Counted from the stretch's first letter, positions 42,920 through 51,183 are shown. The stretch is 64,000 nt of DNA from RGIG2000 sp045612665 (GCA_045612665.1 JAZKZO010000013.1:1-64000), one strand, 5' to 3'. Notes: generated by a model not told the origin, from the sequence alone. A program made the numbers and translations.

Positions 42920-43903
42920 ATGGAAGAAAAGAAAGTTTGGGGAATTCATACATCAGATGATCACCTTTTTCTTAAAAGTGGCGTAATTGCCATCGGTTGG
43001 GAAAAAATTGGAGATTTATCTAAAATTCCAGCAGACCGTGAATCATTTAAAAAGAAATATGCTGAGGTTTATGATGACGCAAAGCCACAATCAATTGCAA
43101 ATAGCGCTGGCATGCTGTTTAGATTTATGCACGAGGCAAAAATTGGAGACTATGTTGTTTATCCATCAAAATTCAATAGAGAAATTAATATTGGAATTAT
43201 CGAAGGGGAATACATCTACGAACCTGCTAATGTTCATTATGTTCAAACAAGAAAAGTTAAATGGTTGAAGAATTATCCTAGAACAGCTTTTTCTCAAGGG
43301 GCACTTTACGAGGTAGGTTCTTTTTTAACATTCTTCCAATTAAAAAACTATGCGGAAGAGTTTCTATCATCTCTTGATAAGAACTTCAAAAAGACTCAAA
43401 TAGCAGTAGACGATGAAGAAGTTGTTGCTAAAACAGCAGAAGATATTATTGAATCAACAAAAGATTTTATTTTGAAAGAGTTGAGTAAAAATTTAAAGGG
43501 TTATGACTTGGAGACTTTTATAGCAAATCTTTTGGAAGCTATGGGATATCGCACAATGTTATCTCCTCATGGTGGGGATAGTGGAATTGATATTACTGCT
43601 TACAAAGATGAGCTGCCACCAAGAATTTTGGTTCAAGTTAAAAGTGGAGATAGCGATATCAGAGAATCAACTATTCAATCTTTGAAAGGTGCAATGAGAG
43701 AAGGAGACTATGGTTTGTTTGTAACGCTTTCGAATTACACTAAAAATGCACAAAAATACCTTCAAAATACACCGATAATTCGAGGTATCAATGGCACTGA
43801 ACTTGTTGAACTTATACTTAAGTATTATGATTTCTTGAATGAAGATTACAAAAAATTAATCCCTCTTAAAAAGGTGTTCATTCCTATCGCTAAAACTGAT
43901 TAG
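42920..43903 (+). CDS. Mrr-type restriction endonuclease-like protein
   Basis: 327 aa. The C-terminal half (about 180-300) is an Mrr catalytic domain of the PD-(D/E)xK fold: LETFIANLLEAMGYRT, then GGDSGIDITAY with the catalytic Asp, and ILVQVKSGD with the Q-x-K pair. The N-terminal half (about 1-150: KVWGIHTSDDHLF, GVIAIGWEKIGDLSKIP, IGDYVVYPSK) is a separate module that resembles PUA/EVE-like small beta domains by eye. No methyltransferase or specificity gene is adjacent, so a modification-dependent (type IV-like) nuclease is the likeliest role. Own promoter and terminator: a single-gene cargo between cell-wall genes. Confidence 0.82.
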   Translation: MEEKKVWGIHTSDDHLFLKSGVIAIGWEKIGDLSKIPADRESFKKKYAEVYDDAKPQSIANSAGMLFRFMHEAKIGDYVVYPSKFNREINIGIIEGEYIYEPANVHYVQTRKVKWLKNYPRTAFSQGALYEVGSFLTFFQLKNYAEEFLSSLDKNFKKTQIAVDDEEVVAKTAEDIIESTKDFILKELSKNLKGYDLETFIANLLEAMGYRTMLSPHGGDSGIDITAYKDELPPRILVQVKSGDSDIRESTIQSLKGAMREGDYGLFVTLSNYTKNAQKYLQNTPIIRGINGTELVELILKYYDFLNEDYKKLIPLKKVFIPIAKTD

Positions 43904-43924
43904 TTGAAATTAAACAAATTTACG

Positions 43925-43957
43925 GCTTGGTAGCAATCTACCAAGCTGTTTTTCTTT
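43925..43957 (+). terminator. Intrinsic terminator after the Mrr-like gene
   Basis: GCTTGGTAG (43925-43933) pairs with CTACCAAGC (43938-43946), loop CAAT, followed by TGTTTTTCTTTT. Confidence 0.9.
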
Positions 43958-44008
43958 TGTGTCATTTTTCTATTTGCCTAGACATATGATTTTTTTGAGG
44001 TGATTTAT

Positions 44009-45163
44009 ATGAATAAGATTAAGAAAATAGTAGCTTTATTTTTTGTCGTGGTTTTTTCTTTTAGTCTATGTATGAGTGCTTTTGCGCTTGACATTAAGGA
44101 AACAAAGCTTGAGTTAAATGGAAAAAGCGCGATTTTAATGGATGCGACAACAGGGACGGTGTTATATGAAAGCAATGCCGACGAAAGACTTTCTCCTGCT
44201 TCGGTTACGAAAATTATGACCTTGTTGCTCGTTTTCGAGGCGATTCAAGGCGGATCGCTTAAATGGGACGATATTTTAGTTGTAAGCGAAAATGCGGCTT
44301 CCATGGGAGGCTCACAGGTGTTTTTAGAGCCCGGTGAGAAAATGTGTGTTGAGGATTTGATCAAAAGCGTTATTGTAGCTTCAGCAAATGATGCCGCGGT
44401 AACTCTTGCTGAGCATGTAGCTGGTAGTGAAGAAGCGTTTATTGAGGCTATGAATAAAAGGGCATCCGAGCTTGGAATGGAAAATACTAAATTTGAAAAT
44501 GCAACAGGTCTTGACGATGATACATTGGACCACAAAACAACCGCGAGAGATATAGCTATAATGTCAAGGGAGCTTTTGAAGCACGAAAAGGTAACCGATT
44601 ACACCACAATATGGATGGATACCATAAGAAATGGAGAATTCGGCCTTGCAAATACAAATAGACTTGTTAGATTTTACCGTGGTATAACAGGCTTGAAGAC
44701 AGGCTACACATCCGAGGCAGGCTATTGTATAAGTGCAAGCGCGAAAAGGGATAATACACATCTTATTGCAGTTATAATGGGAGCTGAAAGCTCGGATCTT
44801 AGAAACGTGTCTGCTACAAAGCTATTAGATTTTGGCTTTGCAAATTATTCAGTATACACTGAAAAGGGATCAAAAACGGAGCCTGTACGTGTTCATGGTG
44901 GTGAAAAGGATACAGTAGCGACTACATATGACGAATTCAAGACTCTTGTTAACAAATCAAATATTGGAAAAATTGAAACCAAAATAGAGATGGACGAATA
45001 TATTGAAGCTCCTGTAAAAAATGGTGATACTGTTGGCAAAATTATATATTCTGTAAATGGTGAAATTATAGGAGAAGCACCTATATTTTGTGCCGAAGAC
45101 GTGGGGAAAATAACCTTTATTGATTATGCATTCAGAATATTGAAAAAATTTTTATTAAAATAG
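44009..45163 (+). CDS. dacF: D-alanyl-D-alanine carboxypeptidase (DacF-like PBP)
   Basis: Low-molecular-weight PBP that trims pentapeptides. Signal peptide at about 1-26 (hydrophobic core FFVVVFSFSLCMSAFA). Catalytic SVTK (Ser 65, Lys 68), SAND near 122, KTG in LKTGYTSEAGY, all in the right order, then the C-terminal beta domain (PBP5_C) and a short hydrophobic end. ATG 44009 is used, six bases after GAGGTG; the GTG at 44000 is part of that SD. 384 aa. DacF is forespore-specific in Bacillus; the symbol is by similarity, as paralogues are hard to separate. Confidence 0.92.
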   Translation: MNKIKKIVALFFVVVFSFSLCMSAFALDIKETKLELNGKSAILMDATTGTVLYESNADERLSPASVTKIMTLLLVFEAIQGGSLKWDDILVVSENAASMGGSQVFLEPGEKMCVEDLIKSVIVASANDAAVTLAEHVAGSEEAFIEAMNKRASELGMENTKFENATGLDDDTLDHKTTARDIAIMSRELLKHEKVTDYTTIWMDTIRNGEFGLANTNRLVRFYRGITGLKTGYTSEAGYCISASAKRDNTHLIAVIMGAESSDLRNVSATKLLDFGFANYSVYTEKGSKTEPVRVHGGEKDTVATTYDEFKTLVNKSNIGKIETKIEMDEYIEAPVKNGDTVGKIIYSVNGEIIGEAPIFCAEDVGKITFIDYAFRILKKFLLK

Positions 45164-45184
45164 CAAAAAGTTGCTTAAAAAGTG

Positions 45185-45213
45185 TTGAATTTTCGGGACA
45201 AATGTAGTAATAT
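45185..45213 (+). promoter_or_regulatory. Possible promoter of pgi
   Basis: TTGAAT (45185-45190), 17 bp, TAATAT (45208-45213). Weak hexamers. Confidence 0.45.
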
Positions 45214-45254
45214 TATAAAAGATATTTAAAAATTGTCTTGGAGGAATTAGAAAA

Positions 45255-46592
45255 ATGACACTTTCATTGAATGACAAATTCGTTAAGGATTACGTAACTG
45301 AAAATGACATTGAAAATATAAAGGATGAGGTGTATTCAGCACAGTCTGTTCTTATGAATAGAACAGGCGAGGGAAATGATTTTCTCGGTTGGCTTGATCT
45401 TCCTGTTAATTATGATAAGGAAGAGTTCGAAAGAATTAAGAAGGCTGCTGAAAAAATTCAAAAGACCTGCGATATTTTGATTGTAATCGGTATTGGTGGT
45501 TCATATCTTGGTGCTCGCGCTGCGATTGAGTTCATCAAATCTCCTATTTATAACAATCTCAAAAAGGATACGCCTGACATTTATTTTGCAGGTAATTCGA
45601 TTAGCTCTAGCGCGCTTTCCGATCTTCTTAAAATTTGTGAGGGAAAGGATATTTGCGTAAACGTTGTTTCAAAGTCCGGAACTACAACTGAGCCTGCTGT
45701 TGCTTTCCGTATTTTCAGAAATCTTCTCGAAGAGAAGTACGGCAAAGAAGGCGCAAAGGAAAGAATTTTTGCTACAACTGATAAGTCGAAGGGAACTCTT
45801 AAGAGCTTCTCGGATGATGAGGGATACGAAACATTCGTTGTTCCTGATGATGTAGGTGGAAGATTCTCAGTTCTTACCGCAGTTGGACTTTTGCCAATTG
45901 CCGTTGCTGGAATTGACATTGATGCGATGATGAAGGGCGCAGCTGATGCAAGAGAGCAATATTCTGCTATTGATATTAGTAAAAATGATGCTCTTAGATA
46001 TGTTGCTATAAGAAATGCGCTTTACAGAGGCGGAAAATCAACTGAAATTCTCGTTTCATATGAGCCTGCAGCACAAATGCTTTGCGAATGGTGGAAGCAG
46101 CTCTTTGGCGAGAGCGAGGGCAAAGACCAAAAGGGTATTTTCCCATCGTCTGTAATTTTCTCAACTGACCTTCACTCACTTGGTCAGTTCATTCAAGATG
46201 GTTCCAGAATTATGTTCGAGACCGTTCTTAACATTAAAAAGTCAAATGATACAATAATCATCCCTGATGATCCTAACAATATTGATAAGCTTAATTTCCT
46301 TTCGGGCAAGGAGCTTGAATTTGTAAACGAGAAGGCAATGCTCGGTACATTGTTTGCTCACTCTGACGGAAACGTTCCTAATATTGTTATCGATATCGAG
46401 GATAGAAGTGCGTACACATTCGGAAATCTTGTTTATTTCTTTGAATATGCTTGTGCTGTTTCGGGATATACTCTTGGTGTAAATCCTTTTAATCAGCCCG
46501 GTGTTGAAAGCTACAAGAAGAATATGTTTGCTCTCCTTGGCAAGGATGGATACGAAGAATTGAGAGCTGAACTCAACAAGAGAATGGACTAA
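45255..46592 (+). CDS. pgi: Glucose-6-phosphate isomerase
   Basis: Interconverts glucose-6-phosphate and fructose-6-phosphate. Sugar-isomerase folds with VIGIGGSYLGARAAIEF near 79, VVSKSGTTTEPAVAFRIF near 137, and NPFNQPGVESYKKNMF at the C-terminus, the PGI signatures. 445 aa, the short bacterial type. GGAGG precedes the ATG. Single-gene unit with a terminator. Confidence 0.97.
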   Translation: MTLSLNDKFVKDYVTENDIENIKDEVYSAQSVLMNRTGEGNDFLGWLDLPVNYDKEEFERIKKAAEKIQKTCDILIVIGIGGSYLGARAAIEFIKSPIYNNLKKDTPDIYFAGNSISSSALSDLLKICEGKDICVNVVSKSGTTTEPAVAFRIFRNLLEEKYGKEGAKERIFATTDKSKGTLKSFSDDEGYETFVVPDDVGGRFSVLTAVGLLPIAVAGIDIDAMMKGAADAREQYSAIDISKNDALRYVAIRNALYRGGKSTEILVSYEPAAQMLCEWWKQLFGESEGKDQKGIFPSSVIFSTDLHSLGQFIQDGSRIMFETVLNIKKSNDTIIIPDDPNNIDKLNFLSGKELEFVNEKAMLGTLFAHSDGNVPNIVIDIEDRSAYTFGNLVYFFEYACAVSGYTLGVNPFNQPGVESYKKNMFALLGKDGYEELRAELNKRMD

Positions 46593-46601
46593 AAAACATT
46601 G

Positions 46602-46636
46602 AAAGCGGGCGATTTTAATCGCTCGCTTTGTTGTTT
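46602..46636 (+). terminator. Intrinsic terminator after pgi
   Basis: AAAGCGGGCGA (46602-46612) pairs with TCGCTCGCTTT (46619-46629), one wobble, followed by GTTGTTTTT. Confidence 0.88.
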
Positions 46637-46700
46637 TTGGTTAATTTTAATGAAAATTCCTAAAAAACCTTAAAATTTTATACATTTTTAACAAAAAGTA

Positions 46701-46729
46701 TTGATTTTTTCAAGCGTTTAATGTATAAT
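46701..46729 (+). promoter_or_regulatory. Predicted promoter of the small P-loop gene
   Basis: TTGATT (46701-46706), 17 bp, TATAAT (46724-46729). Confidence 0.75.
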
Positions 46730-46764
46730 TTAATTACAGAAATAATATTCGGGAGGATAATAAA

Positions 46765-47172
46765 ATGACGAAAATTATTATTGGAGTAAAAGGAACCGGA
46801 AAGACAAAGGTGCTTATTGATATGATCAATGCAGCTCTTGATTCTTCAAAGGGTTCTGTTGTATGTATTGAAAAGGGTGATAACCTCAGATTGCAAGTTA
46901 GCCATAAGTGCAGACTTATAAATTCTGATGAATATATGGTGGAAGATGCGGAAGCACTTTACGGATTTATTGCAGGTCTTTTGGCAAGCAACCACGACAT
47001 AACCGATATGTTTATTGATGCTACATTTAGAATTTGCAAGAGAGATCTCGCTGCATTTGAGCAGTTTGTGCTCGAGGCCGATGCTCTTACAGCTAAGCTT
47101 GGTGTAAACCTTGTTATGACTGTTTCTATGCCAGCTGAAAATGCAACTGATACAATTAAAAAGTATCTTTAA
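46765..47172 (+). CDS. Small P-loop ATPase-like protein of unknown function
   Basis: 135 aa. A Walker A motif GVKGTGKTK sits at residues 7-15 immediately after the first strand, and a Walker B-like strand ending in Asp is at about 83-87 (DMFIDATF). Nothing else is appended: it is a bare nucleotide-binding domain about half the size of usual P-loop ATPases. Similar short proteins in Clostridia are often auto-annotated as ATP-binding without known role. GGGAGG precedes the ATG. Own promoter and terminator; neighbours pgi and the Cys-rich gene give no clue. Confidence 0.75.
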   Translation: MTKIIIGVKGTGKTKVLIDMINAALDSSKGSVVCIEKGDNLRLQVSHKCRLINSDEYMVEDAEALYGFIAGLLASNHDITDMFIDATFRICKRDLAAFEQFVLEADALTAKLGVNLVMTVSMPAENATDTIKKYL

Positions 47173-47181
47173 TTAAAAACG

Positions 47182-47212
47182 AAGCCCTCAATGAAAATTG
47201 AGGGCTTTTCTT
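47182..47212 (+). terminator. Intrinsic terminator after the P-loop gene
   Basis: AAGCCCTCAAT pairs with ATTGAGGGCTT around a GAAA tetraloop, then TTCTTTT. Confidence 0.93.
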
Positions 47213-47302
47213 TTGCAAAATATGACAAATTTTGTTATAGTGCATAGTATATTATGGAAGGCGAGAATATCGTTTCTTCAATAAATATAGGAGGTTAACC
47301 TT

Positions 47303-48157
47303 ATGCCTGATAACAGAATTTGTCAGTCCTCTCATAGCAAGGAGTGCATTTGTATTGACACAAATAGAGTGCTTGATTCCTGTAGAGATAAGGATTGCTT
47401 TGAAAATGTAAAGGTGTATCTCACCGATTTTGGTGAAGAAATAATAGAACGCACCTGTAATATTCGCGTTAAGCATGCGAGCGTTGTTTGTGCGTATATC
47501 GATATTAACGAGGTTCCGTTTAATAGAGGATTTTATCAGTTAAATATTAAGATATACACAAAGATATGCTTTGAAGCCTGCATTAGTCCGTGCAATATTC
47601 AGGAGTTTGAGGGAATTGCGGTAGTTGAAAAGAAAGTAATTCTTTTTGGAAGCGAGGGCAACGTAAAGGTTTTCAAGAGCGAGGTAGGAAAGAGTGGCTT
47701 CTGTGCCGATCTTCCTTGTCAAGCGCCTGCGTCAACCAATCTTCCAATTGCGGTTATTGAAACAGTAGATCCAATCGTTTTGGATACCAAGATAATCGAG
47801 CCAAGAGTATTTCCGTGCTGCTGTCCCTGTTGCATAGATGATATTCCAGAGCACGTGCGTGGATGTGTTAACGGAAATCTTTGCGCAAGAGATGAAAAAT
47901 CAATCGTTGTGTCACTTGGATTTTTCTCGGTTGTTAGAATTGAGCGCCCTGCACAGCTTTTGATTAGCGCTACAGAGTACAATATTCCTGAAAAAGAATG
48001 CGTTGTTGCTCCTGAAAATGATCCATGCAAGCTTTTTAAGGCTATGTCGTTTCCAATCAACGAATTTTCACCACCAACTATTAACACATTTCCATCCTGT
48101 GGTCCTTGTCATAATAAGCAAGAACCACCACATAAGGGTGGATGTGGTTGCTCATAA
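47303..48157 (+). CDS. Cysteine-rich protein of unknown function
   Basis: 284 aa with 25 cysteines (about 9%). The N-terminal region (CICIDTNRVLDSCRDKDCF, then VKVYLTDFGEEII) and a predicted beta-rich middle (to about 130) read like a folded domain. A PCCCPCC cluster lies near 173-179, a second beta region follows (SLGFFSVVRIERPAQLLIS), and the protein ends in a His/Cys/Gly tail (GPCHNKQ to GGCGCS). No signal peptide, membrane segment or catalytic motif is seen. Similar Cys-rich proteins occur in spore-forming Clostridia; a spore-coat or metal-binding role is a guess. TAGGAGG precedes the ATG. A possible -35/-10 (ATGACA, TAGTAT) is at 47222-47250. Confidence 0.75.
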   Translation: MPDNRICQSSHSKECICIDTNRVLDSCRDKDCFENVKVYLTDFGEEIIERTCNIRVKHASVVCAYIDINEVPFNRGFYQLNIKIYTKICFEACISPCNIQEFEGIAVVEKKVILFGSEGNVKVFKSEVGKSGFCADLPCQAPASTNLPIAVIETVDPIVLDTKIIEPRVFPCCCPCCIDDIPEHVRGCVNGNLCARDEKSIVVSLGFFSVVRIERPAQLLISATEYNIPEKECVVAPENDPCKLFKAMSFPINEFSPPTINTFPSCGPCHNKQEPPHKGGCGCS

Positions 48158-48160
48158 AGA

Positions 48161-48190
48161 AAAAAGCTCTTACAATTGTAAGAGCTTTTT
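48161..48190. terminator. Perfect bidirectional terminator
   Basis: AAAAAGCTCTTACAA (48161-48175) and TTGTAAGAGCTTTTT (48176-48190) are perfect 15-base complements. It separates the convergent Cys-rich gene and ABC operon and has T-runs in both directions. Confidence 0.93.
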
Positions 48191-48747
48191 TATAGGTTTA
48201 TTATGTGATTAGCATACGTAGATGCTTCGTCCTGATTGTGCGATATAATTATAGTTGTTTTATTTTTCAAAAAGTCGAAAACTCTAGGAATGATGCGCTT
48301 TTTCATATTTTCGTCAAGTGCCGAAAATGGCTCGTCCATCAAGAAAATATCGCCGTTATAGATAAGTGCTCTGGCAAGAGAGAGGCGCATTTTCATTCCG
48401 CCTGACAGTTCGCTTGGATATGATGCTTGTTCATCTTCAAGCTCAACAATAGAAAGTGCCTCTTCAATTGACATATTAGAATGATTTTCTATTATTTCGA
48501 GATTTTGGCGGACAGTTAATGCGTCAAAAAGTCTTGGTTCTTGAAAAACGCAGCTGATTCGATCAAAGTACTTCGAGATTTTGCCTTTAAATTCCTTGTC
48601 AAGCCCTGCAATAATGCGTAAAAGAGTAGTTTTTCCCGAGCCACTCTCTCCCATTAAGAAGGTTGTTTTTTGCTCGGGGATTTCTATTGAAAAATCATTA
48701 AATACAACTTTATCGCCAAAGGATTTATATATGTTATTAATTTCCAT
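48190..48747 (-). CDS. ABC transporter ATP-binding protein, short form
   Basis: NitT/TauT-type (SsuB/ThiZ-like) ATPase of an uptake transporter. Walker A GESGSGKTT near 34-42, Q-loop VFQEPRLF, signature LSGGMKMR near 114, Walker B IFLMDEPFSALD and H-loop ISHNQDEA. At 185 aa it lacks the 50-70 residue C-terminal extension of most family members, ending soon after the H-loop, but all catalytic motifs are present, so it should be active. It overlaps the permease gene by 11 bases and is last in the operon. Confidence 0.92.
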   Translation of the reverse strand: MEINNIYKSFGDKVVFNDFSIEIPEQKTTFLMGESGSGKTTLLRIIAGLDKEFKGKISKYFDRISCVFQEPRLFDALTVRQNLEIIENHSNMSIEEALSIVELEDEQASYPSELSGGMKMRLSLARALIYNGDIFLMDEPFSALDENMKKRIIPRVFDFLKNKTTIIISHNQDEASTYANHIINL

Positions 48748-49519
48748 TTTTCTCTCCTTTTGGTAAAGCGATATATTTTTTGAAGGCTACTTTTATAAGC
48801 TTTGTAAAGGCAAATTCTAAGGCAAGGCTTAAAATAACGACTGTAAGCGTCCATGCGAACAAATCTACGTACTCAATGTACGTTTTTGAGTCGAAAATAG
48901 CTTTTCCGATAGATCTCATAGGTGTACAAAGCACTTCGGCGGCAATTCCTGCTTTCCAACCAAGTCCAATAGATGAAAGAAGTGCAGAGGTAAAATGCGG
49001 AAGCACGCTTGGAATATACAACGATGAAATCATCTTTTTTCTTGGAATATTGTAGATTTTACATACCTCTAGCATATTTTTATCTACGCTTTTTATTCCG
49101 CCGTAAACGTTGGCGAAAACGATAGGGAAAACCATGAGTGCGGAAATTACGATTGGAGTTGTATTGTTGCCGATAAAAATCCACACAAGAATGATAAATG
49201 AAGCCACAGGAGTAGATTTGATAACCGTTACAAGTGGATATAGAGTTTCGTACAAAAGCTTAGAAAAAGAGCATAATAGAGCTGTAATACAGCCTAAAAT
49301 TATAGCAATTACAATTCCAAGACTAACTCTACCAAGGGATAAAAGCGTATTTTGCCAAAACATCTTGGTAATAGATAACTCGAAAAGCTTTATAAACACG
49401 TCGATTGGTGAGGGGAAAAGAAGTGGCTTGCCAATAATAAGCGAAGCCACCTCCCAAACCATAAACCAAAACAGTACAATCAAAAATATTTTAAGTGGCT
49501 TTTTTAAATTACGCGCCAT
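48737..49519 (-). CDS. ABC transporter permease (NitT/TauT type)
   Basis: Inner-membrane permease, 260 aa from ATG 49519 (MARNLKKPLK); a longer frame to 49573 lies inside the binding-protein gene and is not conserved-looking. About six helices. The EAA loop that contacts the ATPase is EVCKIYNIPRKKMISSLYIP near 165-185, and the PLLFPSPIDV start and KSTPVASFI motif match SsuC/ThiX permeases. It overlaps the upstream gene by 11 bases and the ATPase gene by 11, so the three are translationally coupled. Confidence 0.92.
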   Translation of the reverse strand: MARNLKKPLKIFLIVLFWFMVWEVASLIIGKPLLFPSPIDVFIKLFELSITKMFWQNTLLSLGRVSLGIVIAIILGCITALLCSFSKLLYETLYPLVTVIKSTPVASFIILVWIFIGNNTTPIVISALMVFPIVFANVYGGIKSVDKNMLEVCKIYNIPRKKMISSLYIPSVLPHFTSALLSSIGLGWKAGIAAEVLCTPMRSIGKAIFDSKTYIEYVDLFAWTLTVVILSLALEFAFTKLIKVAFKKYIALPKGEKNGN

Positions 49520-50480
49520 AGTAGAAATCGTCGCCTGGGATGGCGTTTCCAATGCTAGCGGGAGCAACAGCATTCATTGCTTCAAGGAAGTTTTGCATAG
49601 CATTTTTCATTTCTTTGCCGTCCAAATATGCAATATTGCACTTTGGGATAGCATTTTTTGCAACGTTTTCGTTTGCAAAGATTCCGAACTCCTTGATTGA
49701 AGCAGCAGCTGATTCTGGGTCGTCGTTTACGGCATCAATTGATTTTTTGTATTCCTTCAAGAATGAGTTTACGCTACCGGGATATTCGTTTGCGAACTCT
49801 GTTCTAACAACTACACAGCCTTGAACGAGCTGCTTGCCATCTGAGATTTTATCCCATTCAGAAGTCAAATCAAGTGCTACCTTTACGTTTGCATTGCCGG
49901 ATTTTGCGATTGTAACCATTGGCTCGGGGAGAACCGCGATTTCGACAGTACCCGCCTTTACTGCATCACGAAGAGCATCGGGCTTTGCATATTTTGTGGA
50001 ATCAACAGTTACTTTTCCGTCAAGACCATTTTCTTGAAGAATATATTTTGTTATAAAAAGAGGATTTTGTGCAGGGCAGTAGATGGTTTTGCCCTCAAGA
50101 TCTGCCATAGAGTTGATTTCAACACCGTTTGTTACTACGTAAAGGACTCCAAGAGTGTTGATTGCGATTATTTGAACACCACCGTTGGTTTTGTTATATA
50201 CGTTTGCAGCAGCATTTGTAGGAAGAGCAGCAATATCTATGCTTCCGTTTATAAGTCCTGCAGTAACGACTGTTGGATCGGTTTCAACCGAAAAGTCGTA
50301 ATCGTTTTTGGTGTTGCCAAGAGAATGCTCCTTCATAAGAGGTGCCATTCCGAAGCCTGTAGTTCCGTTTAAGGTTGCAACCTTGATTTCACCGTCAGTT
50401 TTTTTGCCGCACGATGAAAGTGCAAATATTGATACGGCAACTAAAATCATTGCCAAAGCCAAAGAAAGAATTTTTTTCAT
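49509..50480 (-). CDS. ABC transporter substrate-binding lipoprotein
   Basis: 323 aa. Lipoprotein signal peptide with lipobox LSSC (Cys near 24) followed by GKK. The mature protein is an NMT1/SsuA-like two-lobed binding protein: VATLNGTTGFGMAPLM, DIAALPTNAAANVYNK, LGVLYVVTNG, GKTIYCPAQ. This family serves sulfonates, nitrate, pyrimidine precursors and others, so the ligand cannot be named. GAGG precedes the ATG; it starts three bases after the regulator's stop codon. Confidence 0.92.
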   Translation of the reverse strand: MKKILSLALAMILVAVSIFALSSCGKKTDGEIKVATLNGTTGFGMAPLMKEHSLGNTKNDYDFSVETDPTVVTAGLINGSIDIAALPTNAAANVYNKTNGGVQIIAINTLGVLYVVTNGVEINSMADLEGKTIYCPAQNPLFITKYILQENGLDGKVTVDSTKYAKPDALRDAVKAGTVEIAVLPEPMVTIAKSGNANVKVALDLTSEWDKISDGKQLVQGCVVVRTEFANEYPGSVNSFLKEYKKSIDAVNDDPESAAASIKEFGIFANENVAKNAIPKCNIAYLDGKEMKNAMQNFLEAMNAVAPASIGNAIPGDDFYYGA

Positions 50481-50483
50481 TTT

Positions 50484-51116
50484 TTATACCTCGCATAATA
50501 TTATTTCTTTGTTATTTTTTATTATTAATCCGTCTTTTTCAAGCTTGTCAAATGCTCGATACAAGGAAGCGCGCCCTATACCTATCATTTTTGCAATTGC
50601 TGAAAAGTCGGTTTTTAATACGATTTTATTATCAGTTCTCGGTAGCTGAAGAAGATATGAGTATAGCTTATTTTCGGCAGTTTTTGCCGTGTAAGCATCT
50701 ATTTTTAAATTTAGAAAGCTTATTTTTTTAGCCAAATATTCAATATAATTTGATGCGATTTTGCTATTATATTCAATGCAGCTTTGAATGAAGGCGCGAT
50801 TTAAAGATAAAATTTTACATTTACCGGTAGCCACAACCTTTGTTGAATAATGAGTATCATCGAATAGAATAGCCACTCCGTAAATATCTCCGCTGGAGAG
50901 TTTTTTTATTATTACTCCGTCATCTCCGGAAAAAATAGATGCCTTACCGGATATAAGAATACCGATTTTTTTATCCGTTTCAGAGCTGAGCATTATTTCA
51001 TCTCGCTCATATTCTAGAAATTCGGCACCGATAAAGGAACAACAGTGTTCTATGTCTTTTTTAGAGATGCCTTTGAAAAGAAAAATGTTAGAGAGTATTT
51101 CGTGGATTGAATCCAT
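50484..51116 (-). CDS. Crp/Fnr-family transcription regulator
   Basis: 210 aa from ATG 51116 (GAGGTG upstream); an extension to 51152 runs into the operator. N-terminal cyclic-nucleotide-binding-like beta roll (about 5-115, IFLFKGISKKDIEHCC, GILISGKASIFSG, LSSGDIYGVAILF) without the conserved Arg/Ser cAMP-binding pair and without an Fnr-type N-terminal cysteine cluster. Long dimer helix (about 118-150), then a helix-turn-helix (FSAIAKMIGIGRASLYRAFDKLEKDGLI). First gene of a four-gene operon with the ABC transporter. Likely controls its own operon through the palindrome at 51133-51154. Confidence 0.9.
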   Translation of the reverse strand: MDSIHEILSNIFLFKGISKKDIEHCCSFIGAEFLEYERDEIMLSSETDKKIGILISGKASIFSGDDGVIIKKLSSGDIYGVAILFDDTHYSTKVVATGKCKILSLNRAFIQSCIEYNSKIASNYIEYLAKKISFLNLKIDAYTAKTAENKLYSYLLQLPRTDNKIVLKTDFSAIAKMIGIGRASLYRAFDKLEKDGLIIKNNKEIILCEV

Positions 51117-51132
51117 ATATTCACCTCTTGAA

Positions 51133-51154
51133 AAGTGTATCATTTGATACACTT
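51133..51154. promoter_or_regulatory. 22-bp palindromic operator of the Crp/ABC operon
   Basis: AAGTGTATCA-TT-TGATACACTT, perfect two-fold symmetry apart from the central TT. It abuts the -10 box on the transcript side, so it should cover the transcription start, the position of a repressor site. Confidence 0.78.
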
Positions 51155-51183
51155 ATTATAAATTATTTTTCTTTATTTGTCAA
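51155..51183 (-). promoter_or_regulatory. Consensus promoter of the Crp/ABC operon
   Basis: On the minus strand TTGACA (51183-51178), 17 bp, TATAAT (51160-51155): a full consensus sigma-A promoter, consistent with a strong promoter held off by a repressor. Confidence 0.85.

Noticed and set aside
49110..49700. 196-codon plus-strand frame across the permease and binding-protein genes
   Set aside because: Spans two overlapping real genes on the other strand; no domain.
51133..51154. Palindrome as a rho-independent terminator
   Set aside because: It lies upstream of the first gene immediately after the -10, with no T-run; an operator is more reasonable.
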